From: Fimenecus stercoravium
GTDB taxonomy: Bacteria > Bacillota > Clostridia > Oscillospirales > Acutalibacteraceae
DNA: 37,727 nucleotides
Direction of reading: 5' to 3'
Assembly: GCA_018711545.1 (NCBI GenBank)
Contig: DVIC01000081.1
Coordinates: forward strand, 1 to 37,727
Within the stretch, counting starts at the first letter, position 1. Each line of letters starts with the position of its first letter. The notes beneath the pieces are model-generated. The model saw only the letters and a program-made list of their open reading frames with translations. It did no database searches and was not told the origin of the DNA. This document shows, in pieces, positions 31,138-37,727 of this stretch. The translations under genes were made by a program, and so were the position numbers.

Positions 31138-32382
31138 TTATACATTCCAACTGTGCAGGTAGGCTTCCTGCGCGGGGGTGAGGGTATCTACCGAAACGCC
31201 CCATGCCGCTAACTTGCGGCGCGCGACCTCGCGGTCGATCTCTTCGGGAACGGCGTGCAGGTCGGCAGTGAGCTTGCCTGCGTTCTGCACAAGGTATTGT
31301 GCGGACAGCGCCTGAATGGCAAAGCTCATATCCATGATCTCCGCCGGGTGTCCGTCTCCGGCGGCGAGGTTCACGAGCCGCCCTTCGGCGATCAAATGCA
31401 GCACGCGCCCGTCCGCCATGCGGTAGCCTGTGATGTTTTTACGGCTCTCGTAGACTTCGACGGCGATCGCTTCTAAGTCGCCGACGTTGATCTCCACATT
31501 GAAATGCCCCGCGTTGCACAGCAGCGCACCGTCCTTCATGCGCTGCATGGCGGCTTTCGTAATGACGTCGCGGCAGCCCGTCACCGTGATGAACAGGTCG
31601 CCGATCTGTGCCGCTTCTTCCATGGGCATTACGGTAAAGCCGTCCATGACCGCTTCCATCGCCTTGATCGTGTCCACCTCGGTGACCACGACCTTCGCGC
31701 CAAGGCCCTTTGCGCGCATGGAAACGCCTTTGCCGCACCAGCCGTAGCCCGCCACAACAACGGTTTTGCCTGCGACGATCAGATTTGTCGTGCGGTTGAT
31801 GCCGTCAAAGACCGACTGCCCCGTGCCGTAACGGTTGTCGAACAGGTATTTGCATTTGGCATTGTTGACCGCCATCATCGGGAAGCGGAGCTGTTTTTCC
31901 TTTGCCATGGCGGCGAGCCGCAGAATACCTGTGGTCGTTTCCTCACAGCCGCCGATCACGTCGCCGAGCAGCTCCGGGTGCTCGTTGTGCAGGAGGTTCA
32001 CAAGGTCGCCGCCGTCATCAATGATGAGGTTCGGACAGCTTAAAATGACCTGCTCGATGTGGCGGTGATAGGTCTCTGCGTCCGCCCCGTGCACGGCAAA
32101 CACCTCCATACCGCCGTGGACGAGCGCCGCGGCAACGTCGTCCTGCGTGGAAAGCGGGTTGCTGCCCGTCACAAACATCTCCGCACCGCCCGCCTGCAGC
32201 ACGCGGCAAAGATAAGCGGTCTTTGCCTCCAAATGCACCGAAAGCGCTACGCGCAGCCCCGAAAAGGGTCTGCTTTCGGCAAAATCACGCGCAAGGCCCG
32301 ACAACAGCGGCATATATCCCGCGACCCATTGGATCTTTTGCTCTCCCACCGCATACAGGTTTGGCTCCCGAATGTCACTCAA
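31138..32382 (-). CDS. ahcY: Adenosylhomocysteinase
   Basis: The 414-residue enzyme splits S-adenosylhomocysteine, the by-product of SAM methylation, into adenosine and homocysteine with bound NAD+. It shows ALSVHLEAKTAYLCRVL, the NNAKCKYLFDNRYGTGQS lysine/aspartate region, the NAD-binding GYGWCGKGVSMRAKGLGA, GCRDVITKAAM, and NAGHFNVEINV, with the C-terminal LPEEIDR-like VPEEIDREVA. The length fits the short bacterial form without the 40-residue insert. The start is TTG at 32380-32382, nine bases from GGGAG. A weak minus-strand promoter (TTGCTT, 17 bases, TACGCT) is visible at 32414-32442. It stands alone and diverges from the lipoprotein gene. Confidence 0.96.
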   Translation of the reverse strand: MSDIREPNLYAVGEQKIQWVAGYMPLLSGLARDFAESRPFSGLRVALSVHLEAKTAYLCRVLQAGGAEMFVTGSNPLSTQDDVAAALVHGGMEVFAVHGADAETYHRHIEQVILSCPNLIIDDGGDLVNLLHNEHPELLGDVIGGCEETTTGILRLAAMAKEKQLRFPMMAVNNAKCKYLFDNRYGTGQSVFDGINRTTNLIVAGKTVVVAGYGWCGKGVSMRAKGLGAKVVVTEVDTIKAMEAVMDGFTVMPMEEAAQIGDLFITVTGCRDVITKAAMQRMKDGALLCNAGHFNVEINVGDLEAIAVEVYESRKNITGYRMADGRVLHLIAEGRLVNLAAGDGHPAEIMDMSFAIQALSAQYLVQNAGKLTADLHAVPEEIDREVARRKLAAWGVSVDTLTPAQEAYLHSWNV

Positions 32383-32448
32383 CGTACTTCACTCCCAAAA
32401 TTGAATCGTATTCAGCGTAGCACAAATTACGGAAAAAAGCAATAAATG

Positions 32449-32477
32449 TTGACAGAAGTGCCGAATTGTGCGATAAT
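32449..32477 (+). promoter_or_regulatory. Sigma-A promoter of the lipoprotein gene at 32568
   Basis: Consensus TTGACA (32449-32454) and GATAAT (32472-32477), 17-base spacer. Confidence 0.85.
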
Positions 32478-32567
32478 GACTTTATAACGCCTGAAAGAAT
32501 TGTGCATAAGCTACAAAGACGGCGCGGTGCATCGCCGCGCGGGAACGAGAGAGGAAAGGTTGGTTTT

Positions 32568-33485
32568 ATGCGCTTAAACGGAAAACGGATCTTTGCCGCA
32601 ATGCTTGCCTTGGCTTTGGTCGTGTGCACCTTTGCCTCCTGCGGGGACAATGCGGGGGAAGAAGAGATCACGCGCGGCGCGAATGCGATCGCTTCGCCTT
32701 CGACAACGCGCGCTTCGACAACAGCCGGCACAACAACGACTACCGCACCTGCGACCACGGCGCCTTCTACCACGCGCAGATCAAGTTCCGGCAGCAATAA
32801 CAACAGCAACAACAATAATAATAACGCCGGGATGAATACAGGGGATATCGCCGCGGACAGCGGGGCTTCGCTGAAACTGGTCGCGTCGCTCATCAATGCG
32901 TTCGGTTACAACTATGACGCCGAACAGGGTGTTTTCTATACCGAGATCGACAGCTGGCAGCGTTCCGCGAACTATATCCAGCATTATGACGCGCTCGCGC
33001 CCTTAGGCAACATGCGCTTTCAGACTACACGCGTCGATTTCACCACCGACGGTCTTGACTGGCGTATCCAGCTTTGGAAAGGACAATACGGTGTTTTCGG
33101 CGGTGCGGAGATCGGCATTTACAATAAGATCCCCGGGCAGACGGAAGAGCTCTATTACTGTGTGGACGATGATCATATGATGTATATGTCCTACACGATG
33201 TATCTCACCCCTGCCGACTACCGCAGCGGCAACGCCTATTTCACCCGCGGCTGGCAGAAGCACTGGTGGCTGACCGGCTTCAAGGTGGGTACGGTCACGC
33301 CTGCCGAAATGGTGATGTCCGCGCGCATCCGTACCTTCAACGGCGCCATGGCGACTGCCATGGAAAGCGGTTTGCAGGGGGCGGGCTTCCGCGAGGGCAA
33401 CGCGACCACGCAATACGATACCTATCGTCGAAGCGGCTTTGACTTTTACATCCTCTGGTATCAAGCCGGAGTCTTAAACTACTAA
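32568..33485 (+). CDS. Secreted lipoprotein of unknown function with Thr- and Asn-rich linker
   Basis: The 305-residue protein has a lipobox FASC (cysteine 25) after a basic, hydrophobic signal. A low-complexity linker follows (residues ~42-87) rich in threonine and then an asparagine/serine run. The folded part contains aromatic-rich motifs such as TEIDSWQRSANYIQHYD, DWRIQLWKGQYGVFGGAEIG and GYFTRGWQKHWW-like segments (YFTRGWQKHWWLTGF), and ends DFYILWYQAG. The pattern WRIQLWKGQYG resembles DUF4474-type proteins, but I would not rely on that. The start ATG at 32568 follows GAGGAAAGG. It has its own promoter and terminator. Confidence 0.75.
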   Translation: MRLNGKRIFAAMLALALVVCTFASCGDNAGEEEITRGANAIASPSTTRASTTAGTTTTTAPATTAPSTTRRSSSGSNNNSNNNNNNAGMNTGDIAADSGASLKLVASLINAFGYNYDAEQGVFYTEIDSWQRSANYIQHYDALAPLGNMRFQTTRVDFTTDGLDWRIQLWKGQYGVFGGAEIGIYNKIPGQTEELYYCVDDDHMMYMSYTMYLTPADYRSGNAYFTRGWQKHWWLTGFKVGTVTPAEMVMSARIRTFNGAMATAMESGLQGAGFREGNATTQYDTYRRSGFDFYILWYQAGVLNY

Positions 33486-33493
33486 GCGATTTG

Positions 33494-33520
33494 AAAAGCC
33501 CGCGAAAGCGGGCTTTTCTT
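33494..33520 (+). terminator. Terminator after the lipoprotein gene
   Basis: AAAAGCCCGC (33494-33503) pairs with GCGGGCTTTT (33508-33517) around a GAAA tetraloop, followed by CTT. Confidence 0.9.
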
Positions 33521-33554
33521 AATCGGCGCAAACCTGAAAGGACACGGACGACCC

Positions 33555-34136
33555 ATGAAAAACAGCTTTTTCGCCTATCTTTCCCGTATCAAGTATATCA
33601 ACCGCTGGGCGCTGATGCGCAACACGACCTATGAGACGCTAAGCCAGCATTCCTATGAGGTCGCAACGCTCGCGCACGCGCTGGCGGTCATCGGCAACCG
33701 CCGGTTCGGAAAGTCCTACGACACTTCCCGCGCCGCGCTGTTGGGGCTTTATCACGATGCGGCGGAGAGTATCACGGGCGATATGCCGACACCGGTCAAA
33801 TATTTCAGCACGGAGCTGCGTTCCGCCTTCGCCGAAGTTGAAAAAAGCGCCGGTGCGCGGCTGCTTTCCATGCTGCCCGAGGATATGCAGACGGATTATG
33901 ACCCGCTTTTGGAGCAAAAGGCGGATGATGCTGCGCTTTGGAGGCTGGTAAAAGCGGCGGACAAGCTTTCGGCATATATCAAATGCATTGAGGAACGCAA
34001 GGCGGGCAATACGGAGTTCCGCGAGGCGGAAAAATCCACAAAAAAGCTGCTCGAAAAGCTCGAATGCCCGGAGGCGGCGGCGTTCCTGTCGGAATTCCTG
34101 CCCGCTTATGAGCTGCCGCTCGACAAGCTGCGCTGA
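33555..34136 (+). CDS. HD-domain 5'-deoxynucleotidase, YfbR family
   Basis: The 193-residue enzyme should dephosphorylate deoxynucleoside 5'-monophosphates. The HD-domain metal set is in place: H32 (LSQHSYEVA), H67-D68 (GLYHDAAES), E71, D76 (ITGDMPTPVK) and the aspartate of KAADKLSAYIKC near residue 136. The start RIKYINRW also matches the family. Length is the usual ~190-200. It follows the lipoprotein terminator by 35 bases, and I see no good promoter between them. The 252 bases after it hold only the rpsU promoter. Confidence 0.93.
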   Translation: MKNSFFAYLSRIKYINRWALMRNTTYETLSQHSYEVATLAHALAVIGNRRFGKSYDTSRAALLGLYHDAAESITGDMPTPVKYFSTELRSAFAEVEKSAGARLLSMLPEDMQTDYDPLLEQKADDAALWRLVKAADKLSAYIKCIEERKAGNTEFREAEKSTKKLLEKLECPEAAAFLSEFLPAYELPLDKLR

Positions 34137-34321
34137 ACTGCCGGCGTCGGTTTCGGCATATCGGGTTCGGTGTGCGGCAGCCTGATCCTGCCGCGCAGAC
34201 GCAGAACAACAGACCTGTGAACGATTTGTAAATTTCCTGTGCGATGCCGTCCGTTCGGCGTGTTTGCACCGCCGGTTTCGAGATTTTTCGCAGTTCGCGG
34301 CGGCTTTCTTGGGAATTTGGC

Positions 34322-34351
34322 TTGACATTGCACATGGGCTTGTTGTATAAT
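34322..34351 (+). promoter_or_regulatory. Promoter of rpsU
   Basis: Consensus TTGACA (34322-34327) and TATAAT (34346-34351) with an 18-base spacer, 37 bases before the start codon. Confidence 0.88.
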
Positions 34352-34388
34352 GACAGGGCATTTTGATAAAGTTAAGGGAGGGAATCAG

Positions 34389-34565
34389 ATGAGCCAGGTC
34401 AAGGTCAAGGACAACGAATCCCTGGATAGTGCGCTTCGCCGCTTCAAACGGCAAACCTCTCGTGACGGCGTTATTCAAGAAGTGCGTAAAAGAGAGCACT
34501 ATGAAAAGCCTTCCGTTAAGAGAAAAAAGAAATCGGAAGCCGCTCGAAAGAGAAAGTATAAGTAA
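34389..34565 (+). CDS. rpsU: 30S ribosomal protein S21
   Basis: This 58-residue basic protein of the small subunit helps mRNA pairing during initiation. It has the family pattern VKVKDNESLDSALRRFKRQ and a lysine/arginine-rich tail KRKKKSEAARKRKYK. The ATG at 34389 follows GGGAGG; an upstream in-frame ATG at 34350 overlaps the promoter and is not used. It is a short gene with its own promoter and terminator, as is typical in Firmicutes. Confidence 0.97.
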   Translation: MSQVKVKDNESLDSALRRFKRQTSRDGVIQEVRKREHYEKPSVKRKKKSEAARKRKYK

Positions 34566-34580
34566 GACCGAGAAAGTAAG

Positions 34581-34607
34581 GCGGGCGTATGCCCGCTTTT
34601 GCTTTTT
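34581..34607 (+). terminator. Terminator after rpsU
   Basis: GCGGGC (34581-34586) pairs with GCCCGC (34591-34596) around GTAT, followed by TTTTGCTTTTT. Read-through would supply yqeG, which starts 19 bases later. Confidence 0.9.
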
Positions 34608-34625
34608 CCGGCGACGGAGAATGAA

Positions 34626-35156
34626 ATGGATAAGACTTCCCTGCTGATGCCGAAATACCGTTTCAAAAGCGTGCTCGACGTAACGCCTGAGGATCTGCGT
34701 AAAATGGGCGCCAAGGCAGTCGGGCTGGATATCGACAATACGCTTGCGCCCGACGGCACCATGAAGTTCATCACGGGCGCCGAGGCGTGGATCCGAACGA
34801 TACAGGCTGCGGGCCTTCCGATCATTCTGATCTCGAATGCTACGTTTTTGCGCGTGCGCCCCATTGCAAAGCGTTTTTCTCTGCCGTATGTTTCGCTGTC
34901 CATGAAGCCGCGCACACGCGGGCTGCGGCGTGCGGCAAAACGGCTCGGTGTGGAGCTTCCCGAGCTTGCAATGCTCGGGGACCAGCTGTTCTCGGACGTC
35001 AAAGCCGCCAACCGCTGCGGGGCGATCGCCGTAAGGATCGACCCTATCCCGATGAAAAGCCTGTATCCGCAGTATTACAAATGGAAAGAAAAGCGCGAAA
35101 AACCGATTTTGGAAGCCTTTGAAAAGCTACATGGGTATGGTGTTTATGAGGATTGA
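34626..35156 (+). CDS. YqeG-family HAD phosphatase
   Basis: The 176-residue protein has the HAD nucleophile motif LDIDNTL (D35 and D37), the second motif ILISNAT, and the acidic motif AMLGDQLFSDVKAANR. It belongs to the YqeG subgroup (HAD IIIA type), of unknown substrate and often found near ribosome-related genes in Firmicutes. The ATG at 34626 is five bases after GGAGA. Its 3' end overlaps the M24 peptidase gene by 11 bases. Confidence 0.9.
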   Translation: MDKTSLLMPKYRFKSVLDVTPEDLRKMGAKAVGLDIDNTLAPDGTMKFITGAEAWIRTIQAAGLPIILISNATFLRVRPIAKRFSLPYVSLSMKPRTRGLRRAAKRLGVELPELAMLGDQLFSDVKAANRCGAIAVRIDPIPMKSLYPQYYKWKEKREKPILEAFEKLHGYGVYED

Positions 35157-36216
35157 AAAACTGCAATCGCTTTTGCGACAGAGCACGCAGCTCGACGGGG
35201 CGCTGCTCGTGTCGCCCGAGAACCGCCGCTATTTTACGGGGTTTCCGTCGAGCGACGGCTATTTACTGGTCAGCGCCGACCGGGCGGTGTTCGTGACGGA
35301 CAGCCGCTATTTCGAGGCGGCATGTCAGACGGTGACCGATTGCGAGGTCGTGCTGCAAAGCACGGACCGCGGGCAGCTGAAAGCTCTGTTTTCCGAAATG
35401 GGTGTCCGGCGCATCGGCGTTGAAGCATCGCGCATGAGCCTTTCGGCGTTTGCCCGTTACACGGAGATGTTTGCGCCTCTGGAGCTTTCCGCAGACAATA
35501 CGCTCGATCTCCTGATCCATGCGCTGCGCGCGGTCAAAACGGCAGATGAAGTTGAACGCATCGAACGCGCACAGCGCATCGCCGAGCAGGCATTCGCGCA
35601 CATCTGTGCGTTTATCGAACCGGGCAAGACCGAGCGCGAGGTGGCGCTGGAGCTGGATTTCTTCATGCTCTCGCACGGCGCCGAAGCGCTGTCGTTCGAG
35701 ACCATTGCCGTCAGCGGGGCGAATTCCTCAAAACCGCACGGTGTACCGGGCGATAAGAAGATCAAGTTGGGCGACTTTGTGACCATGGACTTCGGCGCGG
35801 TCGTAGACGGCTACCATTCCGACATGACCCGCACCGTCGCGGTCGGCAAGGTCAGCGAAAAGCAGAAAGAAGTGTATGCGGTCGTGCTGGAAGCCCAAAC
35901 CGAGGCGTTAAAAGTCCTTAAAGCGGGGCTGCCCTGCTGCGATGCGGACGCGGCGGCGCGCGGTGTGATCGATCGTGCGGGCTACGGCGCGTGCTTCGGG
36001 CACTCCACAGGGCACGGCGTAGGCGTTGAGATCCACGAACGACCGAACCTTGCGCCGCGTGCCAAGGATGCGCTGGTGGCGGGCAACGTGGTGACCGTGG
36101 AACCCGGCATTTATCTGCCCGGTGAATTCGGCGTGCGCACGGAGGATATGGCGCTTATCACGACGGAGGGCTGCCGTAATTTGACGAATTGCCCGAAGGT
36201 GCTCGCGGTTCTGTAA
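35146..36216 (+). CDS. M24B-family Xaa-Pro aminopeptidase/dipeptidase
   Basis: The 356-residue metallopeptidase removes N-terminal residues before proline, or splits Xaa-Pro dipeptides. The five metal ligands are visible: D215 (DFGAVVDG), D226 (HSDMTRT), H290 (HSTGHGVG), E319 (VEPGIY) and E333 (RTEDM). The N-terminal creatinase-like domain covers about residues 1-125 (RRYFTGFPSSDGYLL). I chose the ATG at 35146 because it gives the usual N-terminus; in-frame ATGs at 35119, 35131 and 35137 lie further inside yqeG, and none of these starts has a clear ribosome-binding site. It overlaps yqeG and precedes efp, a common order in Clostridia. Confidence 0.95.
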   Translation: MRIEKLQSLLRQSTQLDGALLVSPENRRYFTGFPSSDGYLLVSADRAVFVTDSRYFEAACQTVTDCEVVLQSTDRGQLKALFSEMGVRRIGVEASRMSLSAFARYTEMFAPLELSADNTLDLLIHALRAVKTADEVERIERAQRIAEQAFAHICAFIEPGKTEREVALELDFFMLSHGAEALSFETIAVSGANSSKPHGVPGDKKIKLGDFVTMDFGAVVDGYHSDMTRTVAVGKVSEKQKEVYAVVLEAQTEALKVLKAGLPCCDADAAARGVIDRAGYGACFGHSTGHGVGVEIHERPNLAPRAKDALVAGNVVTVEPGIYLPGEFGVRTEDMALITTEGCRNLTNCPKVLAVL

Positions 36217-36224
36217 AAAAAGCC

Positions 36225-36253
36225 TTGAAAAACCGCGCGCAATCATATACAAT
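36225..36253 (+). promoter_or_regulatory. Probable promoter of efp
   Basis: TTGAAA (36225-36230) and TACAAT (36248-36253), 17-base spacer, just after the peptidase stop codon. Confidence 0.75.
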
Positions 36254-36318
36254 ATTAGACGAATGAGAAACAAACCTGCGCCGCAGCGCGGCGGGGCGTA
36301 AAACGGAGGATGTATTTT

Positions 36319-36876
36319 ATGATTACAGCAGGCGATTTTCGCAACGGCGTGACGTTTGAAATGGACGGCAATGTCTACCAGATCATCGAGTTCCAGCACG
36401 TCAAGCCCGGCAAGGGCGCGGCGTTTGTGCGCACCAAGATCAAAAACGTGATCGCAGGCAGCGTGGTGGAAAAGACCTTCAACCCCACCGAAAAATTCCC
36501 CACCGCGTTCATCGAGCGCAAGGATATGGAATATTCTTACAACGACGGCGATCTGTATTACTTCATGGATCCCGAGACCTATGAGCTCGTGCCCATCAAC
36601 GCAAGCGACCTTTCCGACAACTTCAAGTTTGTCAAGGAAAACATGGTCTGCAAAGTGCTTTCTTACAAGGGCAAGGTGTTCGGCGTGGAACCGCCGACCT
36701 TTGTCACGCTGCAAGTCACCAAAACCGAACCCGGCTTTAAGGGCGACACCGCGACCAACGCGACCAAGCCCGCCACGCTCGAAACCGGGGCGGAGATCAA
36801 AGTCCCGCTGTTCATCGACGAGGGCGAAATGATCAACGTCGATACGAGAAGCGGCGAATATATGTCCAGAGCGTAA
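36319..36876 (+). CDS. efp: Translation elongation factor P
   Basis: The 185-residue factor relieves ribosomes stalled at polyproline. It has the KOW-like N-terminal domain with the loop VKPGKG whose lysine K32 is the site modified in many bacteria, followed by two OB domains (NDGDLYYFMDPETYE and the C-terminal GAEIKVPLFIDEGEMINVDTRSGEYMSRA block, broken here as GEMINVDTRSGEY). The length is standard. The start is ATG 36319, nine bases from GGAGG; the ATG at 36310 touches the ribosome-binding site and is rejected. It is followed after 23 bases by the CD1247-type gene. Confidence 0.98.
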   Translation: MITAGDFRNGVTFEMDGNVYQIIEFQHVKPGKGAAFVRTKIKNVIAGSVVEKTFNPTEKFPTAFIERKDMEYSYNDGDLYYFMDPETYELVPINASDLSDNFKFVKENMVCKVLSYKGKVFGVEPPTFVTLQVTKTEPGFKGDTATNATKPATLETGAEIKVPLFIDEGEMINVDTRSGEYMSRA

Positions 36877-36899
36877 TTGTATTTTAGGAGGTATACGTT

Positions 36900-37325
36900 A
36901 TGACCGTTACGGAAAAAGCCGCCTATCTGCGCGGGCTGTTCGAGGGGCTTGACCTCGAAGAAAAGAAGGATGAAACCAGGCTGTTCAAAGCGATGCTCGA
37001 CGTTATCGATGATCTTGCCATGACCGTTTCCGACCTTGAAGACGAGCTGGCGCTCGTCAGCGAGCAGCTCGACGCTGTGGATGAGGATCTTGACGATCTT
37101 GAGCAGTATGTCTATGAAGAGGACGAGTGCGACTGCGATGACGAGGGCGTTTACGAAGTGGACTGCCCCGCCTGCGGTGAGACTGTCTATTTTGACGAAG
37201 CCGACATTGACAACGGCTTTGCCGCCTGCCCGGCGTGCGGCGAAAAGCTGGAATTCGACCTTGATGACGAATGCGGCTGCGGCTGTGATGGCTGCGGCGA
37301 CGACGCGGACGACAAAGACGAATAA
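36900..37325 (+). CDS. CD1247-type acidic protein with coiled coil and zinc ribbon
   Basis: The 141-residue protein has an N-terminal helical region with a predicted coiled coil (residues ~20-72, LEDELALVSEQLDAVDEDL), then a CPAC...CPAC zinc ribbon (C89, C92, C110, C113) and a cysteine- and aspartate-rich tail (CGCGCDGCGDD). It is very acidic. This layout is that of the clostridial CD1247 N-terminal-domain family, whose function is unknown. It is the downstream partner of efp, with AGGAGG before the ATG, and a terminator follows 11 bases after its stop. Confidence 0.88.
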   Translation: MTVTEKAAYLRGLFEGLDLEEKKDETRLFKAMLDVIDDLAMTVSDLEDELALVSEQLDAVDEDLDDLEQYVYEEDECDCDDEGVYEVDCPACGETVYFDEADIDNGFAACPACGEKLEFDLDDECGCGCDGCGDDADDKDE

Positions 37326-37335
37326 GGACCCTGTA

Positions 37336-37370
37336 AAAACGGCGGCGCTTTTAAAAGCGCCGCCGTTTTT
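37336..37370 (+). terminator. Terminator of the efp/CD1247 unit
   Basis: ACGGCGGCGCTTTT pairs with AAAAGCGCCGCCGT as a perfect palindrome (37338-37367), followed by TTTTT. Confidence 0.92.
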
Positions 37371-37398
37371 CGTGCGCCGGCAGACGGGCGTGCACGAC

Positions 37399-37427
37399 TT
37401 GAAAAATCCGGCAAAATGTGCTATACT
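37399..37427 (+). promoter_or_regulatory. Promoter of the gene at the right edge
   Basis: TTGAAA (37399-37404) and TATACT (37422-37427) with a 17-base spacer, 73 bases before the next start codon. Confidence 0.8.
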
Positions 37428-37500
37428 TTCTTTATGTATGTCCTTGAACCTGAAAAACGCTTGCGCTTATCTTCGGCGCGGCATTTGAAAGGAACGCCAT

Positions 37501-37727
37501 ATGTTTGACCGATTTTACCGAAATATTTATTATTTAGGGCTTAAGAGCGGATATCTGCTGCGCAATTTCGGGCGTTGGCTCTGGCGGCAGCTCAAAAAAC
37601 CGTTCCAGGCGCTTCGGGCGATACTGACCGCCGTGCTTGTTACGGTAGGCGGCTTTTTTATGCGCGCCTCCCGCCGGCTCGTGCGCGAGATCCGTGAGCT
37701 GATAAGCGATGTGCGCCGTGTGCACGC
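37501..37727 (+). CDS. N-terminal part of an unknown protein (cut by window edge)
   Basis: The ATG at 37501 follows a weak AAAGGAA site and opens a frame to the end of the window (75 residues). The sequence is rich in aromatic and basic residues (FDRFYRNIYYLGLKSGYLL, RNFGRWLWRQLKKPF), with one hydrophobic stretch LRAILTAVLVTVGGFFM that could be a membrane segment, then a charged helix. It has its own promoter. No family can be named from this part. Confidence 0.55.
   Translation, partial: MFDRFYRNIYYLGLKSGYLLRNFGRWLWRQLKKPFQALRAILTAVLVTVGGFFMRASRRLVREIRELISDVRRVH

Noticed and set aside
1..37727. CRISPR array, rRNA or tRNA genes
   Set aside because: No regularly spaced repeats with unique spacers and no recognisable rRNA or tRNA sequence were seen when reading both strands; a tRNA scan was not possible here.

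Overview
The window looks like chromosomal DNA of a GC-rich, low-branching Clostridia member, most likely a gut Oscillospiraceae/Ruminococcaceae-type organism. The grounds are strong AGGAGG ribosome-binding sites with frequent TTG starts, sigma-A promoters with 16-18 bp spacers, a T-box leader on leuA, a clostridial PPDK, a CD1247-type acidic zinc-ribbon protein and many compact stem-loop/T-run terminators. I see no rRNA, tRNA, CRISPR array, transposase or integrase. The genus is an inference.

Layout. 1-~1959: the right end of an AT-richer mobile cassette (MarR C-terminus, then two overlapping radical SAM genes of the 'radical SAM mobile pair' type). It runs into the stub of a host EamA-family transporter gene whose promoter and first ~44 codons survive at 1960-2157. 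2290-3540: a condensation/alcohol-acetyltransferase-like enzyme. 3566-7555: a leucine operon with promoter, T-box, leuA, a SAM methyltransferase, leuB and terminator. 7620-11410: a Na/Pi-cotransporter-like protein convergent with secA. 11594-16556: a five-gene operon of two SCP2-like paralogues bracketing a class III aminotransferase and a split transketolase; this is the best candidate for an undescribed pathway. 16577-17722: a membrane-anchored protein of unknown function. 17745-21379 (minus): a two-gene ABC exporter. 21624-24300: a TetR-controlled redox operon (YqhD-like alcohol dehydrogenase, flavodoxin, TetR, remnant of an FMN reductase) with two near-identical palindromic operators at its promoter. 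24440-26332 (minus): rlmD-type rRNA methyltransferase followed by a truncated 5'-3' exonuclease. 26562-27434: a 47-residue peptide with unusually good expression signals, then a lipoprotein. 27696-30380: ppdK. 30472-32382: a flavodoxin-domain protein convergent with ahcY. 32449-37370: lipoprotein, YfbR-like HD phosphohydrolase, rpsU, yqeG, M24 peptidase, efp, CD1247-type protein. 37399-end: start of an unknown gene.

How the genes work together. leuA and leuB supply two leucine-pathway steps (leuCD is not in the window) under leucyl-tRNA sensing. The methyltransferase between them may act on a pathway intermediate, as the yeast Tmt1 enzyme does. The SCP2/aminotransferase/transketolase operon has the parts to make an amino-sugar-like or amino-ketone product whose carriage or protection could involve the two SCP2-like proteins; this is inference. 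The TetR operon looks like an aldehyde or electrophile response. Most of the rest is housekeeping: secretion, translation, proteolysis, PEP/pyruvate metabolism and S-adenosylhomocysteine recycling.
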